From Streptomyces sp. NBC_01235 (lineage in GTDB: Bacteria > Actinomycetota > Actinomycetes > Streptomycetales > Streptomycetaceae), in assembly GCF_035989285.1 (NCBI RefSeq), contig NZ_CP108513.1:9114001-9178000 (forward strand): a DNA stretch of 64,000 bases, given 5' to 3'. The translations under genes were made by a program, and so were the position numbers. Shown here in pieces: positions 7,777 to 18,449 of the stretch. Under the pieces are notes generated by a model. It searched no databases. It worked only from the letters and a program-made list of their open reading frames with translations, and was not told where the DNA came from. Every line of letters starts with the position of its first letter. Position 1 is the first letter of the stretch.

Positions 7777-9165
7777 GTGCCGGGAACCGCCGACCAGGAG
7801 TCGGTGCTCGACTCCGCCCTACGCGAACACACCCGTGCCCTGGTGCTGTTCGGGCTGGCGGGCCGGGTCGCCCCGCCGGGCCCGGGCGCGTCGGGCCACC
7901 GGCTCGTCGACGCCTTCGCCTTCGGCCGCTTCACCAAGCACCTGCACTCCGGCGACCCGCTGCTGCCGGTGGCGGTGATGACCTACAGCCCGGCCCCCGG
8001 GGAGCTGCGGCTGCCGGAGCGGGCCCGCGGGCTCGCCCTGAGCGGGGCGCGCGTCCTGCTCGTCACCACCCCGCGCGGCGACGCCACCCTGCTGCTGGAC
8101 TGCGACTTCGCCGACGAGACCCCGGCCGTCGCGGTCGCCTCCTGGCTGGCGGGCACCTGCTTCGACCGGGACGCCATCCACCTGGGCGCCCGGCCGCTGC
8201 TCGACGCGCTGACCGAGCGGCTCGGGCTGTCCGAGCCGCTCGCGTTCGGCCAGAACATCCACCAACTCGTCTTTCCCGGCGGCCGGCTGCGCGAGGAACT
8301 GCTCGACGCCGGGAACACGGACGAGACTCTGCTCGCCGCACCGCTGGGCGAGATGATCTACCGCGGCAGGCTCCCCGGCCCCGCCGCCGCCCGCGTCCCG
8401 CATCTGCACCACCACGGCGTGACCGTCTCCGCGCTCGGCCGCGGCGTCTCCGTGCAGACGGGCTGGGCCCCGCACGTGGAGAACGGCCTGGCCGTGGTCG
8501 CCCTCTGCATGGTCTCCGCGCTGTCCGTCCTCCAGCGCACCCGGCTGGCCGCCTTCGACGTGATGCGCGCCAACGAACAGGCCCCGACGGACTCCCCGGC
8601 CGAGATCCGCACCCTCATCTCCCGGCTCTCGGCCGGGGTGAACGAACTCCAGCTCGACCTGGCCTTCGGCGTCGAGGCGTACGTGGACAGTCTGCTGATC
8701 CCGGAGATGGTCACGGAGCGCTTCCAGTCCTCCCTCCGCGACACGCTCGGCGTGCGCGACAGCCTCGACAACTCCGCGCGCATGGTCGAGCGCCTCACCT
8801 CCGTGATCAACGCCCGCTCCGCGGCCCTCGACGCGGCCCTCGCCGAGCGCGCCGAACGCCGCGACCGCACCGTCTCCGGCCTGGTCGCGGCGGCTACGCT
8901 GATCGCCCTGCCCCCGACCCTGCTGCTGGCGTTCTTCGGTGTCAACGGCACCGACGTGGACGACCACCACTCCATCTTCGACCTGCGGGAGTACGGGACG
9001 GCCTACCTGGTGGCCTGGCTGCCCTTCGTCGCCCTGGTGCTGATCGGCTGGCTCCTGCTGCGGCGCGCCGCCCGTCGTTCCCGTACGCTCCTCACCGGCC
9101 CCGGTGACGCCCGGGCGCCCGCCCCCGCCGTCGTCCCCGCACCCCGCCCGCCGTCCGGGAGCTGA
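7777..9165 (+). CDS. CorA-like two-helix membrane protein (GVN in place of GMN)
   Basis: 462 residues from GTG 7777, chosen because GACGAGGAGG lies 6 nt upstream; the frame stays open further upstream. A long soluble region with coiled-coil character (roughly residues 290-380) precedes two C-terminal transmembrane helices, LIALPPTLLLAFFGVNG and AYLVAWLPFVALVLIGWLLL. This is the CorA/ZntB architecture, but the selectivity motif at the end of helix 1 reads GVN instead of GMN, so Mg2+ transport is not assured. It is followed after 5 bp by a glycerophosphodiesterase gene, likely co-transcribed. A streptomycete-specific CorA-like family of unknown ion is the safest call. Confidence 0.75.
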   Translation: MPGTADQESVLDSALREHTRALVLFGLAGRVAPPGPGASGHRLVDAFAFGRFTKHLHSGDPLLPVAVMTYSPAPGELRLPERARGLALSGARVLLVTTPRGDATLLLDCDFADETPAVAVASWLAGTCFDRDAIHLGARPLLDALTERLGLSEPLAFGQNIHQLVFPGGRLREELLDAGNTDETLLAAPLGEMIYRGRLPGPAAARVPHLHHHGVTVSALGRGVSVQTGWAPHVENGLAVVALCMVSALSVLQRTRLAAFDVMRANEQAPTDSPAEIRTLISRLSAGVNELQLDLAFGVEAYVDSLLIPEMVTERFQSSLRDTLGVRDSLDNSARMVERLTSVINARSAALDAALAERAERRDRTVSGLVAAATLIALPPTLLLAFFGVNGTDVDDHHSIFDLREYGTAYLVAWLPFVALVLIGWLLLRRAARRSRTLLTGPGDARAPAPAVVPAPRPPSGS

Positions 9166-9170
9166 GCACC

Positions 9171-9929
9171 GTGCCACCGCGCCCCGCCGTCTCCGCCCAC
9201 CGCGGCGGCTCCGAGCGCTTCGGCGCCGCCACCCGGGAGGCGTACGAGGACGCGCTCGCCTCGGGTGCGGAGTACGTCGAGTTCGACATCCGGCGGACCG
9301 CCGACGGCGTCTTCGTCGTCCACCACGACGCCCGGGCGGGCCGCGGCGGGCCGCCGCTCGCCCGGATCACGTACGCGGAGCTGTGCGGACGCGCCGGACA
9401 CGCCGTTCCCCTCGTCGAGGACGTGATGGCACTGGTCGCCGGGAAACTCGTCGGCCACCTGGATCTGAAGGAAACCGGTTACGAGCGTGAGCTCGTCGAC
9501 CGGGCGGTCGCCCTGCTCGGCCGGGACGGGTTCGTCGCGACCTCCCTGGAGGACGTTTCCGTCGCCGCGATCACCCGGGCCTTCCCGGGAGTGCGTACGG
9601 CCCTGTCGCTGGGGCGCGACCGCAAGGAGGTGGGGGCGGCACGGCTGGCGGGCACCCGGGCGAGCGAGCTGTTCCCGATGCGGCGGCTGCGGGCCTGCGG
9701 GGCGCACGGGGTGGCCGTGCACCAGCGGCTCGCCCGCGCCACCGTCCTGCGCCGGGCGGCCCGGCATCGGCTGTTCACCATGGTGTGGACGGTCAACGAC
9801 GACCCCGGGCTGCGGACGTTCCTGGCCGACACCCGGGTGGACGTACTGGTCACGGACAGGCCGCGGCGGGCGGTGGAGCTGCGCGGGCAGCCGCATCGGA
9901 CGCTGCCGGCGGGGCACCTGTCCCATTGA
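9171..9929 (+). CDS. Glycerophosphodiester phosphodiesterase
   Basis: 252 residues from GTG 9171, 5 bp after the CorA-like gene. The GDPD TIM-barrel signature is complete: AHRGG near residue 9, the metal-binding EFDIRRTADG, the catalytic VHHDA, then HLDLKE and TVNDD near the C-terminus. It hydrolyses glycerophosphodiesters to glycerol-3-phosphate and an alcohol. There is no signal peptide, so it acts in the cytoplasm (UgpQ-like). The final ~20 residues beyond the barrel are not conserved in my recollection of the family. Confidence 0.88.
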   Translation: MPPRPAVSAHRGGSERFGAATREAYEDALASGAEYVEFDIRRTADGVFVVHHDARAGRGGPPLARITYAELCGRAGHAVPLVEDVMALVAGKLVGHLDLKETGYERELVDRAVALLGRDGFVATSLEDVSVAAITRAFPGVRTALSLGRDRKEVGAARLAGTRASELFPMRRLRACGAHGVAVHQRLARATVLRRAARHRLFTMVWTVNDDPGLRTFLADTRVDVLVTDRPRRAVELRGQPHRTLPAGHLSH

Positions 9930-10013
9930 CAGCCGCAGCTTCAGGTTCTGTCCTGGAGGTACGGGTGGCTTCCTGCTCCCCGGGCGAGAGGCCCTGGGCG
10001 GAAGGGGACAGCG

Positions 10014-11914
<1,901 letters not shown>

Positions 11915-11918
<4 letters not shown>

Positions 11919-12758
11919 AGACCGGCGGAGGCACCCCCAGCACGGCATCGGGCCCCGGCTCGGACGAGGCCGGTCAGGCTCCTGGTCGCCGACTGGGCCC
12001 ACTCCTGCGCCCCCACCGCCGTTCCGGCCGCGAGGCCGGTCGCGACCGGGGCGAGGGCTCCCTCGAGCATGGTCACGGCGCGGCGGAGCCGTCCCGGCTC
12101 GGGGGACTGCGGGCCGGTGATCTGCGTGAGGACTTCCTGGGCCGCCGTCCCGGCGTCCTCGCGCTCCCGGTCGCCGGTGAGACGGGCCCAGGCGTCGCTG
12201 ACACGCACGCCGTGGATCCGGCTGCCGTCGATCCGACTGCCCGGGACCGTGACCCGGGCGCCCTCGATCACCGCGATCGCGTTGTCGGCGGCGCCGGCGA
12301 ACCGGCACCGTTCGACGTGCCCGGAGGAACCGGCGAAGACGGCCCGTCCGAACCGGAACCGACTGGCCGTCAGTAGCACGGACGTGCGTGGCCGCGCGTG
12401 CACACAGACCCCGTTGTGGGCCCGGACCTCCGCGCGGTCGAGGGCGAGGGTTCCCGCGCGGCAGTCGACGACACCGGCGTCGGCGTCACGGCCGACCAGG
12501 CCGAGGCCGCGGACCACGACCGCCCGAAGGTGTCGAGCACGGTGCCCCGGGACCGGCTCACCACCACGGAACCGGGCTCACCGAGCGCGACCGGCTCGAT
12601 CTCGCCCTGGAGAGTCAGCGGCAGCGGTTCCTCGTAGTGGCCGGGCGCGATCTCGACCCGCGCGGCCCGGCCCCGCCCGGCCGCGGCGCGCAGCGCGGAC
12701 CCGATGCCGGGGTGGGCGCCACGACCCCTCTGAGGTGAAGGACGTACTTCTTGGCCAT
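11915..12758 (-). pseudogene. Right-handed beta-helix repeat protein, disrupted by two 1-bp lesions
   Basis: Three successive minus-strand frames carry one continuous protein. It starts MAKKYVLH at ATG 12758, continues in another frame as PQRGRGAHPGIGSALRAA and GHYEEPLPLTL, and shifts again near 12523 to RGLGLVGRDADAGVVDC and the C-terminus. The pattern matches streptomycete pectin-lyase-fold beta-helix proteins that begin YVV.P..RGAHP.I..AL. Adding one base beside the G pair at 12734-12735 and one beside the C run at 12523-12525 restores a single 281-codon frame. So this is either a recently broken gene or an intact gene with two homopolymer assembly errors. It lies 114 bp downstream of the methyltransferase gene on the same strand. 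Confidence 0.75.
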
Positions 12759-12872
12759 GACCGCTTCCCCCGCGGCACCCGCCCGTGAAGCATCGTTGAC
12801 TCCCGGTAACCGATGCTACCGGGGCGGGTCGGCCGCGTCGGATGTGCGGCGAGTGGCCGCGACGCCTGGGGC

Positions 12873-13694
12873 TCAGCCCTTGCGGGCGACCCCCGCGTAC
12901 ACCGGCACGATGCCCTCCGCCTGGGCCGCCACGTCCTGTGGTTCCGGCCGCCAGCCGGAGACGGGGATCACGCCCGGACCGAGCAGCTCCAGGTCCTCGA
13001 AGAAGCGGGAGAACCCGGCGAGCGAGCGGGGGTGGAAGGGGGTGCCGCTGCGCCGGAAGTGTTCGGCGGCCTTCCCGATGGCCTCGGGGCTCAGGTCCGG
13101 GGTGACCTGGGAGAGGATCAGCCAACTGCCGGGGGCGAGTGCGGCCACGTACTTCTTCAGCAGGCCGTACACGTCGTCCCCGGCGGGGTCCTCGCCCAGG
13201 TAGTGCGTGAGCGCCACCAGTGACAGCGTGAGGGGCCGCGTGAAGTCCAGGGTGTCGGCGGCCCGTCGTAGCAGCGTGTCGGGGTCGCGGACGTCGGCGT
13301 GCACGTACTGGGTGGAGCCCTCGGTGGTGCCGCGCAGCAGTGCCTCCGCGTGCCGCAGCACGATCGGGTCGTTGTCCGCGTACACCACCTTGGACTCCGG
13401 GGCCACGCCCTGAGCCACCTGGTGCAGGTTGGGCTCGGTGGGGATGCCGGTGCCGATGTCCAGGAACTGGCGGATCCCGGCCTCGGCCGCCGCCCGGACG
13501 GCCCGCTGCATGAACCGGCGGTTGGCCCGCGCCCCGCGCACCACCGTCCCGTCCACGGCGAGGATCCTGCGGGCCAGCTCCTCGTCCACCGGGTAGTTGT
13601 CCTTGCCGCCCAGCCACCAGTCGTACACCCGGGCCGGGTGCGGCCGGCTGGTGTCGATGCGGGCGGCGGCCTGCTCTGCCTCGGATCCGGTCAT
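12873..13694 (-). CDS. DUF574-family SAM-dependent methyltransferase
   Basis: 273 residues from ATG 13694 with AGGAGCA upstream. The opening (IDTSRPHPARVYDWWLGGKDNYPVD, shown here across residues ~12-36 with key residues R-P-H-P-A-R and GGKDN) and the SAM-binding FLDIGTGIP are hallmarks of the large actinomycete DUF574 methyltransferase family; VYADNDPIVLRHA follows as the acidic-loop motif. Substrates are unknown, though these genes often neighbour Xre/DUF397 regulators, as here. It lies 47 bp downstream of the DUF5753 regulator and is probably co-transcribed with it. Confidence 0.9.
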   Translation of the reverse strand: MTGSEAEQAAARIDTSRPHPARVYDWWLGGKDNYPVDEELARRILAVDGTVVRGARANRRFMQRAVRAAAEAGIRQFLDIGTGIPTEPNLHQVAQGVAPESKVVYADNDPIVLRHAEALLRGTTEGSTQYVHADVRDPDTLLRRAADTLDFTRPLTLSLVALTHYLGEDPAGDDVYGLLKKYVAALAPGSWLILSQVTPDLSPEAIGKAAEHFRRSGTPFHPRSLAGFSRFFEDLELLGPGVIPVSGWRPEPQDVAAQAEGIVPVYAGVARKG

Positions 13695-13741
13695 GCGGGT
13701 CTGCTCCTGGAAGGGGGGGTGGAAGCGGGGACGGGCCGTGC

Positions 13742-14605
13742 TCAGCAGCTCGCGCGGGCGTCCCGCAGGATCTTCTTGGTGTGCTGCGCGGACGCGGCGT
13801 GCGTCGTCATGTGGTCGAGGACCTCCAGATGCGCGGAGACCTCCTTGCGGTCGTCGAGGTACAGCGCGCCGGTCAGATACTCGGTGACGACCATGTCGGG
13901 CAGTTCGGGTTCGGCGAAGCGGAACAGCGAGAACGGCGCGGACGTCCCCGGATGCGGACCGGCCGCGAACTCGGAGACCTGCAGGGTGATCCGGTCGCGT
14001 TCGGCGAACTCCATGAGCCTGTCGAGCTGTTCGGCCATCACGGCCGCGTCCACGCTCACCGGGCGGCGCAGCACCGTCTCGTCCATGACCACCCACAGAT
14101 GGGGCGGGTCGGTGCCCTCCAGCAGCCGTTGGCGGGCCATGCGCAGCGACACGTGCCGCTCGATCGTGGCCGGGGTCGTGCGTCCGACCGTCCCGGCCTC
14201 CAGCACGGCGCGTGCGTAGTCCTCGGTCTGCAGCAGCCCGGGCACGAAGTGCGGCTCGTAGGAGCGGATCAGCCGGGCCGCGCCCTCCAGGCTCACATAC
14301 AGGCTGAACCACTCGGGCAGCACGTCGTGGAACCGCTGCCACCAGCCGGGCCGGTTCGCCTCCTCGGTGAGCGAGACGAACGCCTCGGCCTCGTCCTCGG
14401 GGACGCCGTACGTCTCCAGCAGCACCTGCACATAGGGGACCTTCAGCGCGACGTCGGCCGTCTCCATGCGCCGTACGGTCGCGGGAGCCACGCGCAGGGC
14501 GCGGGCCGCCTCCTCGCGGCCGAGGCCGGCCGCCTCGCGCAACTCCTGCAGCCGTCTGCCCAGTACCACCTGACCCACCGTGGGTGCGGGCCGTCGCTCA
14601 CTCAC
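13742..14605 (-). CDS. Xre-family regulator with DUF5753 (Scr1-type) domain
   Basis: 287 residues from GTG 14605 with GGGGAGA upstream. An Xre helix-turn-helix occupies residues ~15-70 (LGRRLQELREAAGLGREEAA, then VAPATVRRMETAD). The remainder is the DUF5753 domain common in actinomycete regulators: IRSYEPHFVPGLLQTEDYAR, MDETVLRRPV, and a C-terminal FRFAEPELPDMVVTEY. Proteins of this type often pair with a DUF397 small protein in a toxin-antitoxin-like or developmental switch; no DUF397 gene is visible here. The likely partner in this window is the downstream methyltransferase. Confidence 0.92.
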   Translation of the reverse strand: MSERRPAPTVGQVVLGRRLQELREAAGLGREEAARALRVAPATVRRMETADVALKVPYVQVLLETYGVPEDEAEAFVSLTEEANRPGWWQRFHDVLPEWFSLYVSLEGAARLIRSYEPHFVPGLLQTEDYARAVLEAGTVGRTTPATIERHVSLRMARQRLLEGTDPPHLWVVMDETVLRRPVSVDAAVMAEQLDRLMEFAERDRITLQVSEFAAGPHPGTSAPFSLFRFAEPELPDMVVTEYLTGALYLDDRKEVSAHLEVLDHMTTHAASAQHTKKILRDARASC

Positions 14606-14726
14606 GCCACGTCTCCCCTACGTGTCGAGGCACGCGGGCCAGTGTGCCACGTTCCGGCCCCGGTCTCACCGGAACGGATCGAACGTTCATCTGAGTCTGC
14701 CATCCGACGGTTCACCCGATGTCCTG

Positions 14727-15551
14727 TCAGTTCATCAGTGAGTGAAGGTATTTGACCGTGGCGGGGTCGGCCGGGAGGAACGTCTCGACGGCCGGCTCGG
14801 CGACGGTCACGTCCATGGAGGTGTTGAAGGTGGAGACGGACGAGACGAAGGACAGGATCCGCCCCTCGTGCTCGATCCGCATCGGCAGCGCGAAGTACGG
14901 GACGGGCTCCGCCGGTTCGTACGCCGGCGCGGACTCCGCGACCGGGTACGCGGCGACCTCCTCGTACAGCTCCCGCAGCGGCGCCGAGCGGTGCAGGGCG
15001 ATCTGGCGTTCCATCTGCGCGAGCAGGTGGCCGCGCCACTCGCGCAGGTTGCGGATGCGCGGCGCCAGGCCCTGCGGGTGGAGGGTGAGGCGCATCGCGT
15101 TGAGCGGGGCCGTGAGCAGCGACGCCGGGACGCCGTCCAGCAGCATCGCGATGCCCCGGTTGGCCACCACCACGTCGTACCGTGCGTCCGTCACCGGCGC
15201 CGGATACGGCTCGTAGTCCTGAATCAGCCGGTCCAGGCCCGCGCGCAGCGCGTCCAGCGCCGGGTCGTCCAGCGGGGTCTGCGGGTAGTGCGGGGCGTAA
15301 CCGGCCGCCAGGAGCGGCGCGTTGCGCTCCCGTACGGGCACGTCGAGGTGCTCGGCGAGCCGCAGCAGCATCTCCTGGCTGGGCCGGGAACGGCCCGTCT
15401 CGACGAAACTGATGTGCCGGGCCGAGGAGTCGGCGCGCAGCGCCAGCTGACTCATCCGCCGCCGCTCCCGCCACGCCCGTAGCAGTGGTCCCACTCCCTG
15501 GCCGGCGGGGGCGACGGACGGGGCGTTCCTACCGGTCGCGACAATGGCCAT
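14727..15551 (-). CDS. Xre-family regulator with MmyB-like ligand domain
   Basis: 274 residues. The N-terminal helix-turn-helix (WRERRRMSQLALRADSSARH, FVETGRSRPSQEMLLRLAEH) is followed by the MmyB-like domain with YDVVVANRG and the LREWRGHLL/ELYEEVAAYP segments, which bind a fatty-acid-like ligand in characterised members. Its ATG (15551) is only 29 bp from the divergent ADP-ribosylglycohydrolase ATG. These regulators often control an adjacent divergent gene, so the glycohydrolase gene is the obvious candidate target. Many family members regulate a short-chain dehydrogenase instead. Confidence 0.92.
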   Translation of the reverse strand: MAIVATGRNAPSVAPAGQGVGPLLRAWRERRRMSQLALRADSSARHISFVETGRSRPSQEMLLRLAEHLDVPVRERNAPLLAAGYAPHYPQTPLDDPALDALRAGLDRLIQDYEPYPAPVTDARYDVVVANRGIAMLLDGVPASLLTAPLNAMRLTLHPQGLAPRIRNLREWRGHLLAQMERQIALHRSAPLRELYEEVAAYPVAESAPAYEPAEPVPYFALPMRIEHEGRILSFVSSVSTFNTSMDVTVAEPAVETFLPADPATVKYLHSLMN

Positions 15552-15580
15552 ACGTACGAACGTAGTTGAGGAGCGAGCGG

Positions 15581-16651
15581 ATGAACGACTGGCGGAAGTC
15601 TTCCCTGGAGTCGGCGGCGGTGTACCGCGCCCGGGTACGGGGCTGCCTCCTCGGCGGGGCGCTCGGCGACGCCCTCGGCTACTCCATCGAGTTCTCCTCC
15701 CTCGACCGCATCCGCGCGGCCCACGGCCCGAGGGGCCTGACCCGGCTCGTGCCCGACGACGAGGGCGTGGTCGGCCGCGTCAGCGACGACACCCAGATGA
15801 CCCTGTTCACCGTCGAGGGCCTGCGTACGGCGGCCAGGAGGGCCCGGCTCAAGGGGATCACCGGCGCGGAGACGGCCCTGGTGCGCCAGGCCTACGGGCG
15901 CTGGCTCGAGACCCAGCAGCGGCCGGGACCGGCCGACGGGGTGCGGGGCGGCCTTCTCGCCGAACCCTGGCTGTACGCCCGCCGCGCCCCCGGCAACGCC
16001 TGCCTGTCCGGGCTCGCCCAGGAGTACGTCCCCGACCCGTGGGCCGAGCTGAGCGGCGCGCCCGGCCCGGTCAACCCCGGTTCCAAGGGCTGTGGGACCG
16101 TGATGCGTTCGGCGCCCTTCGGCCTCGCCCACCCCTCCGCCCGCCACGCCTTCGCCATGGCCGCCCGCTGCGCCCAGACCACCCACGGTCACCCCACCGG
16201 CTACTACGCGGCCGGAGCGCTCGCCGTGATCGTCGCCCACCTGCTGCGGGGGGAGTCCGTGGAGGCCGCGACCCTGCGCACCCTGCGCCTGCTCGCCCGC
16301 CACCCCGGCCACGAGGAGACCTCGGCCGCCCTGAACCAGGCCCTCGACCTGGCCGCCGAGGGCGAGCCGGGCCCCGAGACGGTGGAGCGGCTGGGCGCAG
16401 GCTGGGTCGCCGAGGAGGCCCTCGCCATCGGGGTCTACGCGGCGCTGGCCACGCGCCGGGTTGAGGACGCCCTGCTCCTGTCCGTGAACCACTCCGGCGA
16501 CAGCGACTCCACGGGCTCGATCTGCGGCAACATCCTGGGCGCCCGGCACGGCGACGTCGGGCTGCCGCACGAGTGGCTGGAGCAGGTGGAGGGCCGGGCC
16601 GTGATCGCCGCGCTGGCGGACGACCTGGCCGCCGAAGTCGTCCGTGACTGA
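15581..16651 (+). CDS. ADP-ribosylglycohydrolase family protein
   Basis: 356 residues from ATG 15581; GAGGAG ten bases upstream makes this better than the TTG at 15566. The DraG/ARH fold is shown by GCLLGGALGDALGY at the N-terminus, the metal ligands in SDDTQMT, SKGCGTVMRSAP in the middle, and the second metal cluster HSGDSDSTGSICGN near the C-terminus. Members remove ADP-ribose from arginine or other groups on proteins or nucleic acids using two Mg2+ ions. No ADP-ribosyltransferase gene is visible nearby. Divergent from the MmyB-type regulator. Confidence 0.92.
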   Translation: MNDWRKSSLESAAVYRARVRGCLLGGALGDALGYSIEFSSLDRIRAAHGPRGLTRLVPDDEGVVGRVSDDTQMTLFTVEGLRTAARRARLKGITGAETALVRQAYGRWLETQQRPGPADGVRGGLLAEPWLYARRAPGNACLSGLAQEYVPDPWAELSGAPGPVNPGSKGCGTVMRSAPFGLAHPSARHAFAMAARCAQTTHGHPTGYYAAGALAVIVAHLLRGESVEAATLRTLRLLARHPGHEETSAALNQALDLAAEGEPGPETVERLGAGWVAEEALAIGVYAALATRRVEDALLLSVNHSGDSDSTGSICGNILGARHGDVGLPHEWLEQVEGRAVIAALADDLAAEVVRD

Positions 16652-16738
16652 CCAGGGGGAACCCTTCTGACCAGGGTCGCCACGCCCGTCCTGTGGCACG
16701 CTGGACAGGTACGCGCCATCCAGGAAGGGAGCCGGGTC

Positions 16739-17041
16739 ATGGCCGGACCGCTGTCGCAGAAGGAGATCGAGGAGCATCTGTCCGAGCTGCCCGGCTGGTC
16801 CTCGGACGGCGGCCGCCTCAGCCGCACCTACCGCCTCGGCTCCCACTTCGCCGCGACCTCCCTGGTCATCCACGTGGCGCAGATCCAGGATGAACTCAAC
16901 CACCACTCCGAGCTCACCCTCGGCTACAACACGGTCTCCCTCGCCGTGAACACCCACAGCGCGGGCGACGCCGTCACCGACCTCGACGTCGAACTCGCCC
17001 GCCGGGTGGAGGCTGTGGCGCCGGCCCACGGCGCCCACTGA
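16739..17041 (+). CDS. 4a-hydroxytetrahydrobiopterin dehydratase (PCD/DCoH family)
   Basis: 100 residues from ATG 16739, with AGGAAGGGAG upstream. The family motif with paired histidines is present (QDELNHHSELTLGYNTVSL, then THSAGDAVTDLD), and length is normal for pterin-4a-carbinolamine dehydratase. The enzyme recycles the pterin cofactor of aromatic amino acid hydroxylases; no hydroxylase is visible in the window, so the role could also lie in molybdopterin or folate metabolism as suggested for bacterial PCD relatives. Cytoplasmic, dimer or tetramer in the family. Confidence 0.9.
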   Translation: MAGPLSQKEIEEHLSELPGWSSDGGRLSRTYRLGSHFAATSLVIHVAQIQDELNHHSELTLGYNTVSLAVNTHSAGDAVTDLDVELARRVEAVAPAHGAH

Positions 17042-17064
17042 CCCGCCGCATCGGACGAGGACCG

Positions 17065-17136
17065 GTGCAGGTGCAGGTGCAGGTGCAGGCGCAGATGCGG
17101 GTCGGGTACCGGTACGGGTACGGGTACGGGTACGGG
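17065..17136. repeat. Hexanucleotide tandem array
   Basis: Twelve 6-bp units between the pterin dehydratase and methyltransferase genes: GTGCAG four times (17065-17088), transitional GCGCAG, ATGCGG, GTCGGG, TACCGG, then TACGGG four times (17113-17136). The same 6-bp phase is kept while the unit changes. Confidence 0.9.
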
Positions 17137-17176
17137 CAGGGGTACGGACACGGCGGCGACGGAACAGGGAGCGCGC

Positions 17177-17941
17177 TTGCTGGACTACGACGAGGAAGCC
17201 GAACGCTACGACGCCTCGCGCGGCGGCGAGCCCAGGGCGGCCGCCGCCGCGGAGGGCGTCCTCGGCCTCGTCCCGGCTCGGGCGCGCAGCCTGCTGGACG
17301 TGGCCTGCGGCACGGGCATCGTCAGCCGGCGCCTCGTAGCCGGGCGGGAGGGGCTGCGGGTGACGGGCGTGGACCGGGCGCCCGCCATGGCCCGGCACGC
17401 CGCCGCCCGGTTGCCGGGCGCGGTCGTTCTCGCCGACGGCCGCCGACTTCCCTTCCGGGACGCGGAGTTCGACGCCGTCACCAGCGTGTGGCTGCTGCAC
17501 CTCGTGGAGGACCCCGCCGACGCGCGGCGGATCGTCGCCGAGTGCGCCCGGGTGCTACGGCCCGGCGGCGTGTACGTCACCACGGTCGACAAGGGCGCCT
17601 CCCACAACGTGGGCAGCGACATCGATGTCGTGCTGGCCTCCCGCCCGCGCAGTCCGGCCTCCGACACCGCCGCGCTCGTGGAGTCGTACGCCGGCGGATG
17701 CGGCCTGGTCCCGGCCGGGCAGGCCCGCTTCCCCGGCAGGGGACAGGGCCGCAGCCCGCGCCGGGCCATCGCCGACCTGCGGCGCGGCTGGTTCGTCACC
17801 CTGCCGCCCGGAGACCCCCTGGCCGACGGCTTCGCGGCCCGCCTCGCGGCCCTGCCCGACCAGGACCGGCCCCGCCCGGACCCCGCCTTCACGCTCAGGG
17901 CGTTTCGGAAACCGGTTCCCGGTTCGTTCCCGGACGCCTGA
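17177..17941 (+). CDS. Class I SAM-dependent methyltransferase
   Basis: 254 residues, most likely from TTG 17177 behind CAGGGAG. The Rossmann-fold SAM motif I is LLDVACGTGIVS, motif II VTGVDRAPAM, and motif IV FDAVTSVWLLHLVEDP, which places it with the Methyltransf_11/UbiE-like group. It has a late LRRGWFVTLPPGDP segment. Substrate unknown. Its last 47 bp overlap the 3' end of the convergent minus-strand gene, so the two mRNAs would be complementary there. Confidence 0.85.
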   Translation: MLDYDEEAERYDASRGGEPRAAAAAEGVLGLVPARARSLLDVACGTGIVSRRLVAGREGLRVTGVDRAPAMARHAAARLPGAVVLADGRRLPFRDAEFDAVTSVWLLHLVEDPADARRIVAECARVLRPGGVYVTTVDKGASHNVGSDIDVVLASRPRSPASDTAALVESYAGGCGLVPAGQARFPGRGQGRSPRRAIADLRRGWFVTLPPGDPLADGFAARLAALPDQDRPRPDPAFTLRAFRKPVPGSFPDA

Positions 17942-18449
17942 AGTCCATGACCCAGTTGGTCAGCCAGGTCTCCCCGCCGTCCAGGGAGAAGGCCTGCTCC
18001 CAGCGGGCGGAGGCGGCGGACACCCCCGACCAGATGAACCGGGCCCGTACGTCCTTGCCGTCGTGCGTGTCGTCGCCGTAGAACTCGCCGCGGTCGCGTC
18101 GGCCCTCGTCGGAGGCAACGCAGGCATCGGAGGGGCTGGAGGCATCGGAGGCACTGGGGCCGCCGAAGCGGCCGACCACCGGAGGGAACAGCCGGCCGCT
18201 GCTGCTGGAGGACCAGTTCAGCGACCACCGGCCGCTCTCGCGGTCGAAGAGCCGCAGCGTCAGCCCCTTCTCCCCGAGGTGCGGCATGTCGATCTCGTCG
18301 ATGTTCGCGGCCCCGTCGAACAGCGGCCGGCAGCGGGCCGTGGACGGGAACTCCTCCCAGTCGCTGCCGGGGTCGAGGAAGTCGGTGCGCCGACGGTGGC
18401 GGACCTCCCACTCGCCGTGGAGGAAGTCGAAGTCGTGCGGGCTGCTCAT
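17895..18449 (-). CDS. DUF1579-like lipocalin-fold protein of unknown function
   Basis: 184 residues. The opening DFDFLHGEWEVRHRR and the pattern FLDPGSDWEEF, RPLFDGAANIDEIDMP, RLFDRESGRWSLNW resemble DUF1579-type calycin-like proteins. Residues ~95-115 form a low-complexity serine/aspartate insertion (PSASDASSPSDACVASDEG) encoded by short repeats, which may be a lineage-specific expansion. The ATG overlaps the stop of the upstream gene by 4 bp, so the two are translated from one mRNA. It overlaps the convergent methyltransferase gene at its 3' end. Function unknown. Confidence 0.75.
   Translation of the reverse strand: MSSPHDFDFLHGEWEVRHRRRTDFLDPGSDWEEFPSTARCRPLFDGAANIDEIDMPHLGEKGLTLRLFDRESGRWSLNWSSSSSGRLFPPVVGRFGGPSASDASSPSDACVASDEGRRDRGEFYGDDTHDGKDVRARFIWSGVSAASARWEQAFSLDGGETWLTNWVMDFRRPGTNREPVSETP

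Noticed and set aside
9930..10013. HspR-binding HAIR element before dnaK
   Set aside because: No CTTGAGT-N7-ACTCAAG or close variant is present.
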